Positions 1 to 8,898 are shown, counted from the stretch's first letter. The stretch is 64,000 bases of DNA from an uncultured Pseudomonadota bacterium (GCA_903927005.1 CAIYLH010000070.1:62001-126000); one strand, 5' to 3'. Translations and numbers: made by a program. Notes: generated by a model from the sequence alone, not told the origin.

Positions 1-873
1 GTAGCCGGCAAGGATCGCGAGCGCGTCCCCGATCACCACTCCGCCGGACGACGGCGGCGAGGCGGTGACAAGGGTCGCGTCACCGTAATGCAGGCGCAGC
101 GGCGCCCGCTCGATAACACGGTATCGGGCAAGATCGTCGACCGTCCACAGGCCGCCATCCTTGCGCACGCCGGCGGCCAGCTTTGCCGCGAACGCGCCTT
201 TGTAGAAGCCATCCGCACCCTCGCGTGCGAGCAGTTCGAGCGTACCGGCAAGCAGCGGCTGGCGAATGCGCGCACCCACCGGTGGAACTGCGCCCTTGAG
301 CAGGAACACACCCGCTGCGTCCGGCGACTGCAGAAGTTGCTTCTGCTTGACGCGAATCGCGTTCTGCAAGCGGGGATAAAGTTCGAAGCCATCACGCGCG
401 ATCCTGATCGCGCTCTTCAGGCTGGTGGCCAGCGGCAGGCGGCCGTAGTGACTGGCGACCCAGGCCCAGGCGGCAGGCTCGCCAGGAATGCCGGCCGCTA
501 GCGGCCCTGCGGTCGAGCCCTCGGCGCGACCGGCGTACATGTCGCGCGTCGCGGCCATCGGCGCCGTCTCACGCCCGTCCACCATCACGTCGTGACCGGT
601 CGCAGCAACATGCAGCAGGTAGAAGCCGCCGCCGCCAACCCCGGAACTGGCAGGCTCCACCACGGCAAGCACGGCGCTGACCGCGACCGCGGCATCAAAG
701 GCATTGCCGCCCTGCGCGATCACATCCAGTCCCGCCTGGGTGGCGAGCGGATGCCCGCTGGCGATGGCGGCCTTCGGCGGCAGCGGCACGGGCGTCGCCG
801 CGGCCGACACAACAACGAGGCAGACGCCGAACAGGGCGGCAGCGAACCACCGCACCTGCGAGTGCACGGCCAT
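1..873 (-). CDS. ggt: Gamma-glutamyltransferase, N-terminal part (runs off window start)
   Basis: This is the first 291 codons of a periplasmic gamma-glutamyltransferase, which cleaves and transfers the gamma-glutamyl group of glutathione and related peptides. The minus-strand translation starts MAVHSQVRWFAAALFG, a hydrophobic signal peptide of about 26 residues. It continues with the family hallmark blocks SGHPLATQAGLDVIAQGG, NAFDAAVAVSAVLAVVEP and SGVGGGGFYLL at about residues 39-82. The autocatalytic Thr that divides the large and small subunits lies beyond the window, so activity cannot be judged. The ATG sits 2 nt after the coaD stop, suggesting co-transcription with rsmD-coaD. It is missed by callers that require a stop codon. 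Confidence 0.88.
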   Translation of the reverse strand, partial: MAVHSQVRWFAAALFGVCLVVVSAAATPVPLPPKAAIASGHPLATQAGLDVIAQGGNAFDAAVAVSAVLAVVEPASSGVGGGGFYLLHVAATGHDVMVDGRETAPMAATRDMYAGRAEGSTAGPLAAGIPGEPAAWAWVASHYGRLPLATSLKSAIRIARDGFELYPRLQNAIRVKQKQLLQSPDAAGVFLLKGAVPPVGARIRQPLLAGTLELLAREGADGFYKGAFAAKLAAGVRKDGGLWTVDDLARYRVIERAPLRLHYGDATLVTASPPSSGGVVIGDALAILAGY

Positions 874-875
874 GC

Positions 876-1400
876 TCAAGCCGCCGGTTCGGGGGGTGGT
901 GCCCCGCGAGCGAACAGCGGCGCGCGGGCCTTCAGCTGCTCTGCAACGTACGGATGCACAAACTCACTGACGTTGCCGCCGAGGGAGGCTATTTCGCGGA
1001 CCAGCGTCGAGGAAATGAACGTGAACTGCTCCTGCGGAGTCAGGAACACATGCTCGACCTCCGGCGACAAGTGTCGGCTCATGTTGGCAAGCTGGAACTC
1101 GAACTCAAAGTCAGACACGGCGCGCAAGCCGCGCACGACGACGTGCATGCCGCGGCTGCGGGCGTACTCGACGGTGAGGCCGGTGTAACCGCAAACCTCT
1201 ATGTTAGGAATGTCGTCGAGTACCAGTCGCGCCATTTCGACGCGCTGCTCAAGCGGGAACATCGGGGTCTTGTTGGGATTGGCGGCAATCGCCACGACCA
1301 CATGCTCAAAAATGCCTGACGCACGCCTCACCAGGTCCTTGTGGCCATTGGTGATCGGGTCAAACGTGCCGGGGTATACAGCGCGTCTTTTCTGGTTCAT
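876..1400 (-). CDS. coaD: Phosphopantetheine adenylyltransferase
   Basis: CoaD transfers AMP from ATP to 4'-phosphopantetheine to make dephospho-CoA, the penultimate step of cytosolic CoA synthesis. The 174-residue protein has the nucleotidyltransferase T/HxGH block as [12 protein letters not shown] at residues 9-20 and the C-terminal [10 protein letters not shown] block. Length matches the family (about 160 residues) with a short Ala/Pro-rich tail. Its ATG overlaps the rsmD stop as ATGA, the usual rsmD-coaD pair of many proteobacteria, so translational coupling is likely. Confidence 0.96.
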   Translation of the reverse strand: MNQKRRAVYPGTFDPITNGHKDLVRRASGIFEHVVVAIAANPNKTPMFPLEQRVEMARLVLDDIPNIEVCGYTGLTVEYARSRGMHVVVRGLRAVSDFEFEFQLANMSRHLSPEVEHVFLTPQEQFTFISSTLVREIASLGGNVSEFVHPYVAEQLKARAPLFARGAPPPEPAA

Positions 1401-2077
1401 CTGCCGTCCGTCCGCTCACCGCCGGCGGCCGGGTCAGCCGTACCCCGACGCTGCGCCAGCACGCCTCGCACTTCGCCGGCGCGTGTCTCGCGTACCGCCT
1501 CCCAGCCGTCCGGCAGCGGCACGACGGCATCGCTGACAGCATTTTCCAGGTAGACGTAAGCACGCGGCGCGAGCCAACCCCTTTGTTCGAGCAGTGTACA
1601 CAATTCAGGCAGCAGCCCCGAAGCGAAGGGCGGGTCGAGAAAGACCACGTCGAATGGCCGCGGCAGTCCCTGCAGGTAGCCCCGCGCGTCGGCGACGACG
1701 ATCAGCGCCTGCGGACTGCCTAGCAAGGCGGCAGACGCACGCAAAGCGCGCGCCACCGCGACATCGCGCTCGACCAGCACGACCTCGGCAGCCCCCCGCG
1801 ACAACGCCTCGAAGCCGAGCGCACCACTACCGGCGCACAGGTCCAGGCAGCGGGCATCGACCACCGGGCGCTGCAGCCAGTTGAAAAGCGTCTCACGGAC
1901 ACGGTCCGGCGTTGGGCGCAATTCGAGCACGGTGGGAAACCGCAGCAGACGACCACGCCACCGACCAGCGATGATCCGTACCGAGTTACGAGTTACGAGC
2001 GGTTTTTTTTGCGCTGCGGCAAGCGTTTTGCCGCGCTGCACACTCGGTTGTCCATGATTGCCAGCCTTCGAAGTCAA
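1397..2077 (-). CDS. rsmD: 16S rRNA (guanine966-N2)-methyltransferase
   Basis: RsmD methylates G966 of 16S rRNA using S-adenosylmethionine. The body has the [10 protein letters not shown] opening, the [15 protein letters not shown] block, the SAM-binding [18 protein letters not shown] loop and the catalytic DPPF motif. The start is unclear: no ATG lies before the conserved core. TTG at 2077 is preceded by AAGGG at good spacing and is used here; GTG at 2041 is an alternative. The extra N-terminal 30 or so residues are low-complexity and contain an A8 tract (2003-2010). The gene overlaps coaD by ATGA. Confidence 0.9.
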   Translation of the reverse strand: MTSKAGNHGQPSVQRGKTLAAAQKKPLVTRNSVRIIAGRWRGRLLRFPTVLELRPTPDRVRETLFNWLQRPVVDARCLDLCAGSGALGFEALSRGAAEVVLVERDVAVARALRASAALLGSPQALIVVADARGYLQGLPRPFDVVFLDPPFASGLLPELCTLLEQRGWLAPRAYVYLENAVSDAVVPLPDGWEAVRETRAGEVRGVLAQRRGTADPAAGGERTDGR

Positions 2078-2161
2078 AGCGTACCCTTTAAATTCACTGC
2101 CTCAAATCGCAATGATACGCGCTCGAGGCTCGCAGAAATTCACGCGGGGAGCACACAGCTA

Positions 2162-4348
2162 ATGAGTACCCGTCACGCTGCCATCCTGTCCGTCGCGGCA
2201 CTGCTGCTCGGCGCCTGCAGCTCCGGCTCGTCGGGCGTCGGCCCTACCAACACCGACGCTGGCAACGGCGCACCACCACCCGTTACGCGCGCGGCATTCC
2301 GGCCATTGTTCCAGCTCGCGGAAGGCATCCTGCCGTATCCCACTGACCTGCTCCTCAACGGCAGCAGCGACGGCACGGTTAACTTTCCGTCGCTGGCAGT
2401 CACGCCAAACGCGGTCTCGGTGAACGCACTGGACGGCTTCGGCCTCAACGGCGAGATCACCGTCCGCTTCTCGATGCCGATCGACGTGACCACGCTTTCC
2501 GCTCCCGGCGCAGTCACGGTAGTCGAGACGCAGATGCGTACCGTCGTGGCGAGCGCCACCAGCGTCGCGCGGGTGCCGATCGCCGTGCGCCGGCCGCTGG
2601 TGCCCGACGTGGACTACACGGTGGGACTCTCCACCGCGGTTGACTCACTCGGCCAAGTGCTGTCAATCAAACCCCTGCACCCACTGACGCCATCGACCGG
2701 TGGCGTGCTGGCCGGTGCGCCTGCAGGGCTGATCGACCAGAGCGGCGTCGGTTACCTAGTGATTCTTACCGCCGCAATCAAAGCGACCGACGGCACACCG
2801 GCTCAGCCGGACAACGACTTCGCCGGCATCAAGGCGGCGATCGGCGCCAACCCGCTGGCGCCCTCACCCGGCTGCGCTGCAATCACGAACGCGACCGGCG
2901 CGGCGGTCTGCGCGGCGACCGTGCCGCAGCTGGCGATCGCCGCCGGCGCTCACATCCCGCTGAGCTCCGTGGCACTGACGTTCAGCTTCACGACCCAGTC
3001 GACACGCGACACGCTGGTCGAGATGGCGAGCCAGATCATGGATGCGGCTGGCCCGCAGCTGCTGGCACAAGGCCTGCCCAATGGCGCCGGTGGCATCCTG
3101 ACCTCGAAGAACATCCTCGATCCGACCGGCGAGAACCCGTATCTGGCGGGCATTGCCGACGTCTACGAAGGCACGGTCACGCTGCCGTACTACCTGCCGA
3201 CCCCGGCCGACGCCTCAGTCAGCAACCCCGCCCCGCCGCTGACCGGACAGTGGCTATCGGCGACGCCGGTCGCGCTCGTGCCAGGACAGACCGGCAGTCG
3301 CTCCATCACCCGTTACAACCCCATTCCGGCAGCCACCCATCAGGTCACCGTACCGGTGCTGCTGACGATCCCGAACAACCGTGCCCGTCCCGTCAGCGGC
3401 TGGCCCGTGGTGATCTTCGTGCACGGCATCACCCGCAACCGGGCTGACGCACTGGCAATTTCGGAGGCCTATGCCACTGCCGGCATCGCGGTCGCCGCGA
3501 TCGACCTGCCACTGCATGGCATCACGCTGGCAGATCCTGCCGCCGGACTGCGCTTGCCGGGTGTCAGCGAGCGCACCTTCGACATGGACTACGTCAACAA
3601 CACCACCGGCCAACCGCCGGCCGACGGCGTGGCTGATAGCTCCGGCATGAACTTCATCCAGATCACCAGCCCCATCACCAGTCGCGACAACCTGCGCCAG
3701 GCAGTCCTCGACGAACTGACGCTGGCGCGTGCACTGGCGGCGCCGAACTCGGTCATCGTGGGCAGCGGCGGGCCGCTGCCGGCACCGTTCAACGCCGACC
3801 ACATCAGCTACGCCTCGCAGTCGCTCGGCAGCCTCGTCGGTACGATGGTCGCGAGCCTGGACTCGGACATCAACGCCTTTGCACTCTCAGTGCCGGGGGG
3901 TCTGATCACCGAGCTGCTGCTGAACTCCGCCACGTTCGGACCGATCTTCGGGCCCGCCGTGGCGGCGCAACTGGGCCCACATACGCTGCTCTACAACATG
4001 TTCTTCCGTGATGCACAAGCCGCCGCCGACGCCGGCGACCCGGTCAACCATGTCGAGGCCGCCGTCATCAACAAGCCCATCCTGGCGCACAAGGTGATTG
4101 GCGACCTGGTCATACCGAACAGCGCGACCGACCGGCTGATCGCATTCGGCAACCTCACCAGCGCCAACGGCCCCGGCCTGTGGGGCCCGGGCAGCGCCGT
4201 CACGTTCACCGCTGGCGGCCACGGCTCGCTGCTCGATCCGAGCATCTCGGCGCAGGTCACGGTCGAGATGCAGACCGAGTTTGTGTACTTCGCCGCCAGC
4301 GACGGCGCGGGCTTCCTGATCGTTGACCCGACCTTCGTCCAGCCCTGA
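2162..4348 (+). CDS. Extracellular lipase-like lipoprotein (Pla-1/cef, VolA type)
   Basis: The 728-residue product begins with a lipoprotein signal peptide ending in the lipobox LLLGAC (Cys19). A region resembling the bacterial virulence-factor lipase N-terminal domain follows (PYPTDLLLNGSSDGT, then NALDGFGLNGEI). An alpha/beta-hydrolase domain comes next with oxyanion motif VIFVHGITRN and nucleophile elbow YASQSLGSLVG. Family members usually have GHSLG, so SQSLG is a departure, although the Ser is kept. A candidate catalytic His is in GGHGSLLDP near the C-terminus. The predicted role is hydrolysis of (lyso)phospholipid or ester at the cell surface. ATG 2162 was chosen because it begins the signal peptide; upstream codons overlap rsmD antisense. 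Confidence 0.78.
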   Translation: MSTRHAAILSVAALLLGACSSGSSGVGPTNTDAGNGAPPPVTRAAFRPLFQLAEGILPYPTDLLLNGSSDGTVNFPSLAVTPNAVSVNALDGFGLNGEITVRFSMPIDVTTLSAPGAVTVVETQMRTVVASATSVARVPIAVRRPLVPDVDYTVGLSTAVDSLGQVLSIKPLHPLTPSTGGVLAGAPAGLIDQSGVGYLVILTAAIKATDGTPAQPDNDFAGIKAAIGANPLAPSPGCAAITNATGAAVCAATVPQLAIAAGAHIPLSSVALTFSFTTQSTRDTLVEMASQIMDAAGPQLLAQGLPNGAGGILTSKNILDPTGENPYLAGIADVYEGTVTLPYYLPTPADASVSNPAPPLTGQWLSATPVALVPGQTGSRSITRYNPIPAATHQVTVPVLLTIPNNRARPVSGWPVVIFVHGITRNRADALAISEAYATAGIAVAAIDLPLHGITLADPAAGLRLPGVSERTFDMDYVNNTTGQPPADGVADSSGMNFIQITSPITSRDNLRQAVLDELTLARALAAPNSVIVGSGGPLPAPFNADHISYASQSLGSLVGTMVASLDSDINAFALSVPGGLITELLLNSATFGPIFGPAVAAQLGPHTLLYNMFFRDAQAAADAGDPVNHVEAAVINKPILAHKVIGDLVIPNSATDRLIAFGNLTSANGPGLWGPGSAVTFTAGGHGSLLDPSISAQVTVEMQTEFVYFAASDGAGFLIVDPTFVQP

Positions 4349-4361
4349 GAAGCTCCCCGTC

Positions 4362-4388
4362 GGGACGGGTCCCTGACAGGCCCGTCCC
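4362..4388 (+). terminator. GC hairpin after the lipase gene
   Basis: GGGACGGG and CCCGTCCC form a perfect 8-bp stem around an 11-nt loop, 13 nt after the lipase stop codon. There is no following T-tract, so it could be a weak terminator or an mRNA 3' stabiliser. Confidence 0.45.
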
Positions 4389-4434
4389 GCTCGCCTCGGC
4401 TGCTAATTTCGGGCGTCGCGTGCGCCCGAGCCCG

Positions 4435-4457
4435 CTACCGGCGGAACGCCGGTAGAA
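4435..4457 (+). promoter_or_regulatory. Putative ftsY promoter -10 with adjoining palindrome
   Basis: CTACCGGCG-GAA-CGCCGGTAG (4435-4455) is a perfect 9-bp inverted repeat. Its right arm runs into TAGAAT (4452-4457), a good -10 hexamer 24 nt before the ftsY ATG. No convincing -35 is visible. The palindrome may be an operator or a hairpin in readthrough transcripts. Confidence 0.4.
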
Positions 4458-4481
4458 TGCGGCTCGGTCACGAGGTCCCCG

Positions 4482-5489
4482 ATGTTCGATTTCCTGAAAA
4501 GAACTGCCGCACCGGCCTCAGCCGAGGCCCCGAGCCCCGCGGTCGCGGTCGCGGCAACTGGCGCCCGCGGTCTGTTCGGCCGCCTGCGCGAGCGCCTCAC
4601 GGCGAAAGCCTCCAGCCTCGCCCGCGACCTCAGCGATTGGCTGCCCGGCCGCAAGATCGACGCCGACCTGCTCGACGAGCTGGAACTGCGCCTGCTGACC
4701 GCCGACGTCGGCATCCCGGCGACCGAACGCATCCTCGACGACCTGCGCCGTCGCGTTGCGCGCAAGGAACTGGCTGATCTCGATGCGCTGCTCGCTGCCC
4801 TGCGCAACTCCATCACCGCGCTGCTCAAGCCCATCGCGCAGCCGCTGCAGATAAGCGCCGCACGGCCGTTCGTCACGCTGGTCGTTGGTGTCAACGGCTC
4901 CGGCAAGACCACGTCAATCGGCAAGCTCGCGCACCACCTGCAGGAGCGCGGACTGTCAGTGATGCTCGCCGCCGGCGACACATTCCGTGCAGCGGCCGTC
5001 GAACAGCTGCAGGTATGGGGCGAGCGCAACAACATCCCGGTCATTGCGCAGGCGGATGGCGCGGATCCTGCTGCGGTGATCTTCGACGCGTTCGCGGCGG
5101 CACGCGCACGCGGTGTAGACGTGCTGCTCGCCGACACCGCCGGCCGACTGCAGAACCAGTCACACCTGATGGAAGAACTGAAGAAGATCCGGCGCGTACT
5201 GGGCCGACAGGAGCCCACCGCACCGCACGAGGTGCTGCTCGTGCTGGACGCGAGCCAGGGCCAGAACGCACTTTCACAGGCGCGCGTCTTCCACGAGGCG
5301 CTCGGCGTCACGGGCCTGGTACTCACCAAACTCGACGGCACCGCCAAGGGCGGCATCGTCATCGCCATCGCGACCGAGCTCGGCATTCCGCTGCGCTTCG
5401 TCGGCGTTGGCGAGTCGATCAGCGACTTCGGCGAGTTCGACGTCGAGGACTTCGTCACCGCCCTGCTAGCTGCGCCGGCCGCGGCATGA
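4482..5489 (+). CDS. ftsY: Signal recognition particle receptor FtsY
   Basis: FtsY is the SRP-docking GTPase that delivers ribosome-nascent-chain complexes to the inner membrane. The 335 residues comprise a short N-terminal segment (about 1-45) instead of the long acidic A domain of E. coli, a four-helix N domain, and the G domain. G-domain motifs are P-loop VGVNGSGKTT (about residues 135-144), AAGDTFRAAAVEQL, DTAGRLQNQ, TKLDGTAKGG and FVGVGE. It leads an ftsY-ftsE-ftsX run: the ftsE ATG overlaps its TGA. The short N-terminus begins MFDFLKR, as is usual in this family. Confidence 0.97.
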   Translation: MFDFLKRTAAPASAEAPSPAVAVAATGARGLFGRLRERLTAKASSLARDLSDWLPGRKIDADLLDELELRLLTADVGIPATERILDDLRRRVARKELADLDALLAALRNSITALLKPIAQPLQISAARPFVTLVVGVNGSGKTTSIGKLAHHLQERGLSVMLAAGDTFRAAAVEQLQVWGERNNIPVIAQADGADPAAVIFDAFAAARARGVDVLLADTAGRLQNQSHLMEELKKIRRVLGRQEPTAPHEVLLVLDASQGQNALSQARVFHEALGVTGLVLTKLDGTAKGGIVIAIATELGIPLRFVGVGESISDFGEFDVEDFVTALLAAPAAA

Positions 5490-6151
5490 TCCGCTTCGAG
5501 CAAGTCACCAAGCGCTACGCCAGCGGGCGCGAAGCGCTCGCTGATCTGTCGTTTGAGGTCGCGCGCGGTGAGATGGTGTTCCTGACCGGACACTCGGGCG
5601 CCGGCAAGAGCACCGTACTTAAGCTGCTGGCGCTGATCGAGCGGCCGACTCGGGGCCAGATTCTCGTCGACGGCCGCCAGACCGGATCAATCGCGCGCAG
5701 TGCAGTGCCCGCTTATCGGCGCGGCCTGGGCATGGTGTTCCAGGATCACAAGCTGCTGCACGACCGGCCGGTTTGGGACAACGTTGCGCTACCCTTGGTA
5801 ATAGCCGGGGTACCGCGCCGGGAAATCGACAAGCGTGTGCGCGCAGCGCTCGATCAGGTGGGCCTGCTCGGCCGTGAGCGCGGCTTCCCCGTCGAACTGT
5901 CGACTGGCGAGCAGCAGCGTGTCGGCATCGCCCGTGCGGTGGTGAGCAAGCCGCCGTTGCTGATTGCGGACGAGCCCACCGGCAACCTGGACCCGGAGCT
6001 GGCGCTGGAGGTCATGCGGCTGTTCCGCGCATTCAACGAGGTTGGCGTGACAGTCGTCATCGCAAGCCATGACCTGCACCTGATCGAGCAGTTTGGCGCG
6101 CGCCGCATCGCGCTCACGGGCGGCCGCATCGCCGGAGAGTCTCATGGCTGA
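5486..6151 (+). CDS. ftsE: Cell-division ABC ATPase FtsE
   Basis: FtsE is the cytoplasmic ATPase of FtsEX, which regulates periplasmic amidase activation at the septum. The 221 residues contain Walker A GHSGAGKST, Q-loop FQDHKLL, Walker B LLIADEPTGNLD and switch His in IASHD. The ABC signature reads LSTGEQQR where FtsE and most ABC ATPases have LSGGEQQR. The start overlaps the ftsY stop as ATGA, and ftsX begins inside its last codons (8-nt overlap), so the three genes are likely translated together. Confidence 0.96.
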   Translation: MIRFEQVTKRYASGREALADLSFEVARGEMVFLTGHSGAGKSTVLKLLALIERPTRGQILVDGRQTGSIARSAVPAYRRGLGMVFQDHKLLHDRPVWDNVALPLVIAGVPRREIDKRVRAALDQVGLLGRERGFPVELSTGEQQRVGIARAVVSKPPLLIADEPTGNLDPELALEVMRLFRAFNEVGVTVVIASHDLHLIEQFGARRIALTGGRIAGESHG

Positions 6152-7106
6152 GCGTGGCCGCGGCTTCCCCGTCCTCGTATCCGGCTGGCTGGAGCGGCAC
6201 GCGCAGACCTTCGTCGCGTCGCTCGGGCGGCTCGCGCGCGCACCGTTCGGCAGCGCATTGACCCTCGGCGTGATCGGCATCGCACTGGCACTACCGGCCA
6301 GCCTGCAGCTGGTCGTGCAGAACGCGCGCATCGCCTCCGGCGGCTGGCAGAGCGCACTCGACCTGAGCGTCTACCTGCAGCCGCGCCTGTCCGAGCAGGA
6401 CAGCGCACAGCTGGCCGAGCGGATCTCGGCCCGCGGCGACGTCGTCAGCGCGAGGTTCATCAGCGCCGCAGAGGGCCTCGCGGAGTTCCGCCGCTGGTCA
6501 GGGCTCGGGCCGGCACTGGACGCCCTGCAAGACAATCCGTTGCCGGGAATGATCGTCGTCAGGCCACGCGTCGCCGAGGGTGCCGGCGAGGTGGCCTCAG
6601 TCGAGCCGCTCGCGCAATCGCTGCGGCAGCTGGCCGGCGTCGATCAGGTACAGCTAGACACCGATTGGGTGCGGCGCTTCGCGGCGATCCTGGACGCGCT
6701 GCATCACGCAGCGACGCTGTTCGCCGGGCTGTTGGGGTTGGCGGTGCTGATGATCGTCGGCAATACCGTACGTCTGGACATCGACGCACGGCGCAGCGAG
6801 ATCGAGGTGGTCAAGCTGGTCGGCGGCAGCGACGGCTTCGTCCGGCGACCCTTTCTGTACGGCGGCCTCTGGTATGGCCTCGGCGGGGCGCTCGTCGGCT
6901 GGCTGCTGGTCGAAGCGCTGGCGCTCTCGCTCGCAGGCCCGGTGGCCCGCATCGCCAGCGCCTACGGCAGCGCATTCGCCCTCCACGGACTGGGCCTGCG
7001 CTCGTCGCTGACGCTGCTCGCGAGTGGGGCAGGCCTCGGCTGGCTTGGCGCATTCGTCGCGGCTACCCGCCACCTGCGGGTGATCGAACCCGGCCACGAG
7101 GGCTAA
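6144..7106 (+). CDS. ftsX: Cell-division permease-like FtsX
   Basis: FtsX is the membrane partner of FtsE. The 320-residue protein has TM1 at about residues 38-58, a periplasmic domain at about 60-185, then three TM segments at about 191-209, 240-262 and 288-306, matching the four-TM FtsX topology. The cytoplasmic loop RRSEIEVVKLVGGSDGFVR (about 217-235) is the conserved coupling segment. ATG 6144 was chosen because it gives the usual short N-terminus and a compact overlap with ftsE. Confidence 0.95.
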   Translation: MAERGRGFPVLVSGWLERHAQTFVASLGRLARAPFGSALTLGVIGIALALPASLQLVVQNARIASGGWQSALDLSVYLQPRLSEQDSAQLAERISARGDVVSARFISAAEGLAEFRRWSGLGPALDALQDNPLPGMIVVRPRVAEGAGEVASVEPLAQSLRQLAGVDQVQLDTDWVRRFAAILDALHHAATLFAGLLGLAVLMIVGNTVRLDIDARRSEIEVVKLVGGSDGFVRRPFLYGGLWYGLGGALVGWLLVEALALSLAGPVARIASAYGSAFALHGLGLRSSLTLLASGAGLGWLGAFVAATRHLRVIEPGHEG

Positions 7107-7167
7107 CACAGGTCGGTTTTATAACATATTGAAATAACTAAAAATTATGGGGGAACTAGGGCCCGGC

Positions 7168-7194
7168 TTAGCACTCAAAGCAAACGAGTGCTAA
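7168..7194 (+). promoter_or_regulatory. CIRCE operator (HrcA-binding site) upstream of rpoH
   Basis: TTAGCACTC (7168-7176), a 9-nt spacer and GAGTGCTAA (7186-7194) match the CIRCE consensus TTAGCACTC-N9-GAGTGCTAA at every arm position. It lies 51 nt before the rpoH ATG. CIRCE is the operator of the heat-labile repressor HrcA, normally found upstream of groESL and dnaK operons, so rpoH here is predicted to be HrcA-repressed. The upstream DNA (7118-7150) is AT-rich, as expected for a promoter, but I cannot place one confidently. Confidence 0.93.
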
Positions 7195-7204
7195 AATTCG
7201 GGCA

Positions 7205-7226
7205 CCCGGGGCCTGTTAGACCCGGG
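7205..7226 (+). promoter_or_regulatory. Inverted repeat in the rpoH leader
   Basis: CCCGGG at 7205-7210 and 7221-7226 can form a 6-bp all-GC hairpin with a 10-nt loop. It ends just before the AAAAGG ribosome-binding region at 7227-7232. It could modulate ribosome access, but its high stability argues against a simple thermometer. Confidence 0.35.
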
Positions 7227-7245
7227 AAAAGGTAGCGATTCACCC

Positions 7246-8118
7246 ATGACGACCGCGCTGGCCACTGCAACGATGCCCACCTCCCTCGTGCTCCGCGGGC
7301 CGGTTGGCAGTCTCGACGCCTACATCGACGCCGTCTCTCGCATTCCAGTCTTGTCACGGGAAGACGAGGTCGCGCTCGCGACCCGCCTCCACCAGGACCA
7401 GGACCTCGAAGCTGCGCGCCAATTGGTGCTGTCGCATCTGCGCTTCGTCGTGCACATCGCGCGCGGTTACGCGGGCTACGGCCTGCCGGTCAGCGACCTT
7501 GTGCAGGAAGGCAACGTCGGCCTGATGAAGGCCGTCAAACGCTTCAACCCGACGGTAGGTGTGCGGCTGGTGTCATTCGCCGTTCACTGGATCCGCGCCG
7601 AGATCCACGAGTACGTGCTCCGCAACTGGCGGCTGGTCAAGGTTGCAACGACCAAGGCGCAACGCAAACTGTTCTTCAACCTGCGCAAGGCCAAGAAGAA
7701 CCTTGCCTGGCTGTCGGCCGAAGAAACCGCCGCGGTCGCCAAGGAACTGGGCGTGACACCCGCCGAAGTGACGCAGATGGAGCAGCGGCTCTCTGCGCGA
7801 GACGTCGCATTCGATCCGCTCGCGGATGCCGACGATGAAGACGGCAGCTACTCACCCGCCTCCTACCTGCCGGCAGCCGACGCTGACCCGGCTGTCGCGG
7901 TGGAACGTGCAGAGTGGGAGGACGTGTCAACGGTCCGCCTCAAGCACGCGCTCGCAACGCTCGACGATCGCAGCCGTGCCATCGTCGAGCGGCGCTGGTT
8001 GCGCGACGAGGACAAGGCGACGCTGCACGAGCTGGCCACCGAATACTCGGTGTCGGCCGAGCGCATCCGCCAGATCGAGGCCAACGCCCTCAAGAAACTG
8101 AAGACCGCAATGGCCTGA
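7246..8118 (+). CDS. rpoH: RNA polymerase heat-shock sigma factor (sigma-32)
   Basis: The 290-residue sigma factor directs RNA polymerase to heat-shock promoters. Region 2 spans about residues 56-125. The RpoH-specific box QRKLFFNLR is at 139-147, region 3 follows, and a region 4 HTH ends with [19 protein letters not shown]. It follows ftsX directly, as in E. coli and many gammaproteobacteria. AAAAGG precedes the ATG. Regulation is unusual: the leader carries a perfect CIRCE site and a GC hairpin, suggesting transcriptional control by HrcA in addition to the usual post-translational control. Confidence 0.97.
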   Translation: MTTALATATMPTSLVLRGPVGSLDAYIDAVSRIPVLSREDEVALATRLHQDQDLEAARQLVLSHLRFVVHIARGYAGYGLPVSDLVQEGNVGLMKAVKRFNPTVGVRLVSFAVHWIRAEIHEYVLRNWRLVKVATTKAQRKLFFNLRKAKKNLAWLSAEETAAVAKELGVTPAEVTQMEQRLSARDVAFDPLADADDEDGSYSPASYLPAADADPAVAVERAEWEDVSTVRLKHALATLDDRSRAIVERRWLRDEDKATLHELATEYSVSAERIRQIEANALKKLKTAMA

Positions 8119-8133
8119 GGCGGCTGTGGCGCC

Positions 8134-8802
8134 TCAGCCGCTCTTCAGCAGCGGCGACAGGATCAGCTCCACGCGACGATTGCGAGCCCGACCGTGGGCC
8201 GTCGCGTTGCTCGCGACCGGTTGCAAATCACCCATGCCGACTGTCGCAACGCGCGCCCGCACGATGCCTCGTCCCTGCAGGTAATTCGCGACCGCAGTCG
8301 CACGCATCTCACTGAGTATCCGCTTGTGCTCGGCGCTGCCGTCGGAGTCGCTGTAGCCGGCTATCTCAACGAGGGTCTTGTCAAACTTCTGCAGCACCGC
8401 ACAGATCGAGTTGAGCGTGGCGTTGGAACGCGACTCAAGCTCGGCGCGGTCAGTGGCAAACATGTCGGCGCCTGGCAGACTGACCCTGAGGTCGTCGCCC
8501 ACACGTGCAACCTCGGCACCACTGCCGGCAAGCTGCTCACGCAGCCGGGCCTCCTGCACGTCCACGTAATAACCAACCGTATCTGCACTGAGCGCCGTAC
8601 TGCCAGCGGCCAGCGCCGCACGACGCTGGTTGTCCTTCGTCTGGCTGCCAGATGCCCACGCCGCGCCGCCAGTCGCGTGCCCTGCCAGCGGCGGGCTGAC
8701 TACTGGTGGCACCGGCGTGGCGCGTGGCGCTGGACCGGCGCAGCCAGCCGCCAGACACTGCAACACACTGCAGCCGAGGATGATTGCCATGCTGCGTCGC
8801 AC
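8134..8802 (-). CDS. OmpA-family outer-membrane lipoprotein
   Basis: The 222-residue protein has a lipoprotein signal ending LAAGC and a helical linker. A C-terminal OmpA/MotB peptidoglycan-binding domain carries DKTLVEIAGYSDSDGSAEHK and the RARNRRVEL signature. It probably tethers the outer membrane to peptidoglycan. GTG at 8802 is the likely start: GAGGAG lies 7 nt upstream and it restores the positively charged VRRSMAIILG n-region. The ATG four codons later is less well placed. It is a single gene convergent with rpoH and divergent from the DUF962 gene. Confidence 0.87.
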   Translation of the reverse strand: MRRSMAIILGCSVLQCLAAGCAGPAPRATPVPPVVSPPLAGHATGGAAWASGSQTKDNQRRAALAAGSTALSADTVGYYVDVQEARLREQLAGSGAEVARVGDDLRVSLPGADMFATDRAELESRSNATLNSICAVLQKFDKTLVEIAGYSDSDGSAEHKRILSEMRATAVANYLQGRGIVRARVATVGMGDLQPVASNATAHGRARNRRVELILSPLLKSG

Positions 8803-8870
8803 CGAGTCACTCCTCTGGGCGCAAGAATTCGTGGCAGTGTAACCCAGCCCACCCGCATGCGGCGCGCTGC

Positions 8871-8897
8871 TAGAGTGGCGTCTCCAGGAGACGCCAC
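8871..8897 (+). promoter_or_regulatory. Near-perfect 23-bp palindrome over the start region of the DUF962 gene
   Basis: GTGGCGTCTCC-A-GGAGACGCCAC (8875-8897) has 11-bp perfect arms and includes the GGAG ribosome-binding sequence. It ends 1 nt before the ATG. TAGAGT at 8871-8876 looks like a -10 box overlapping the left arm. As DNA it could be an operator; as RNA it would partly sequester the SD. Confidence 0.5.
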
Positions 8898-8898
8898 C

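Noticed and set aside
2003-2010. An A8 tract near the rsmD N-terminus that might cause frameshifting
   Set aside because: The rsmD frame continues through the tract and no stop or alternative product requires slippage.
4403-5593. A 396-codon open frame opposite ftsY
   Set aside because: The Ser-rich antisense translation has no motifs, while ftsY is complete on the other strand.
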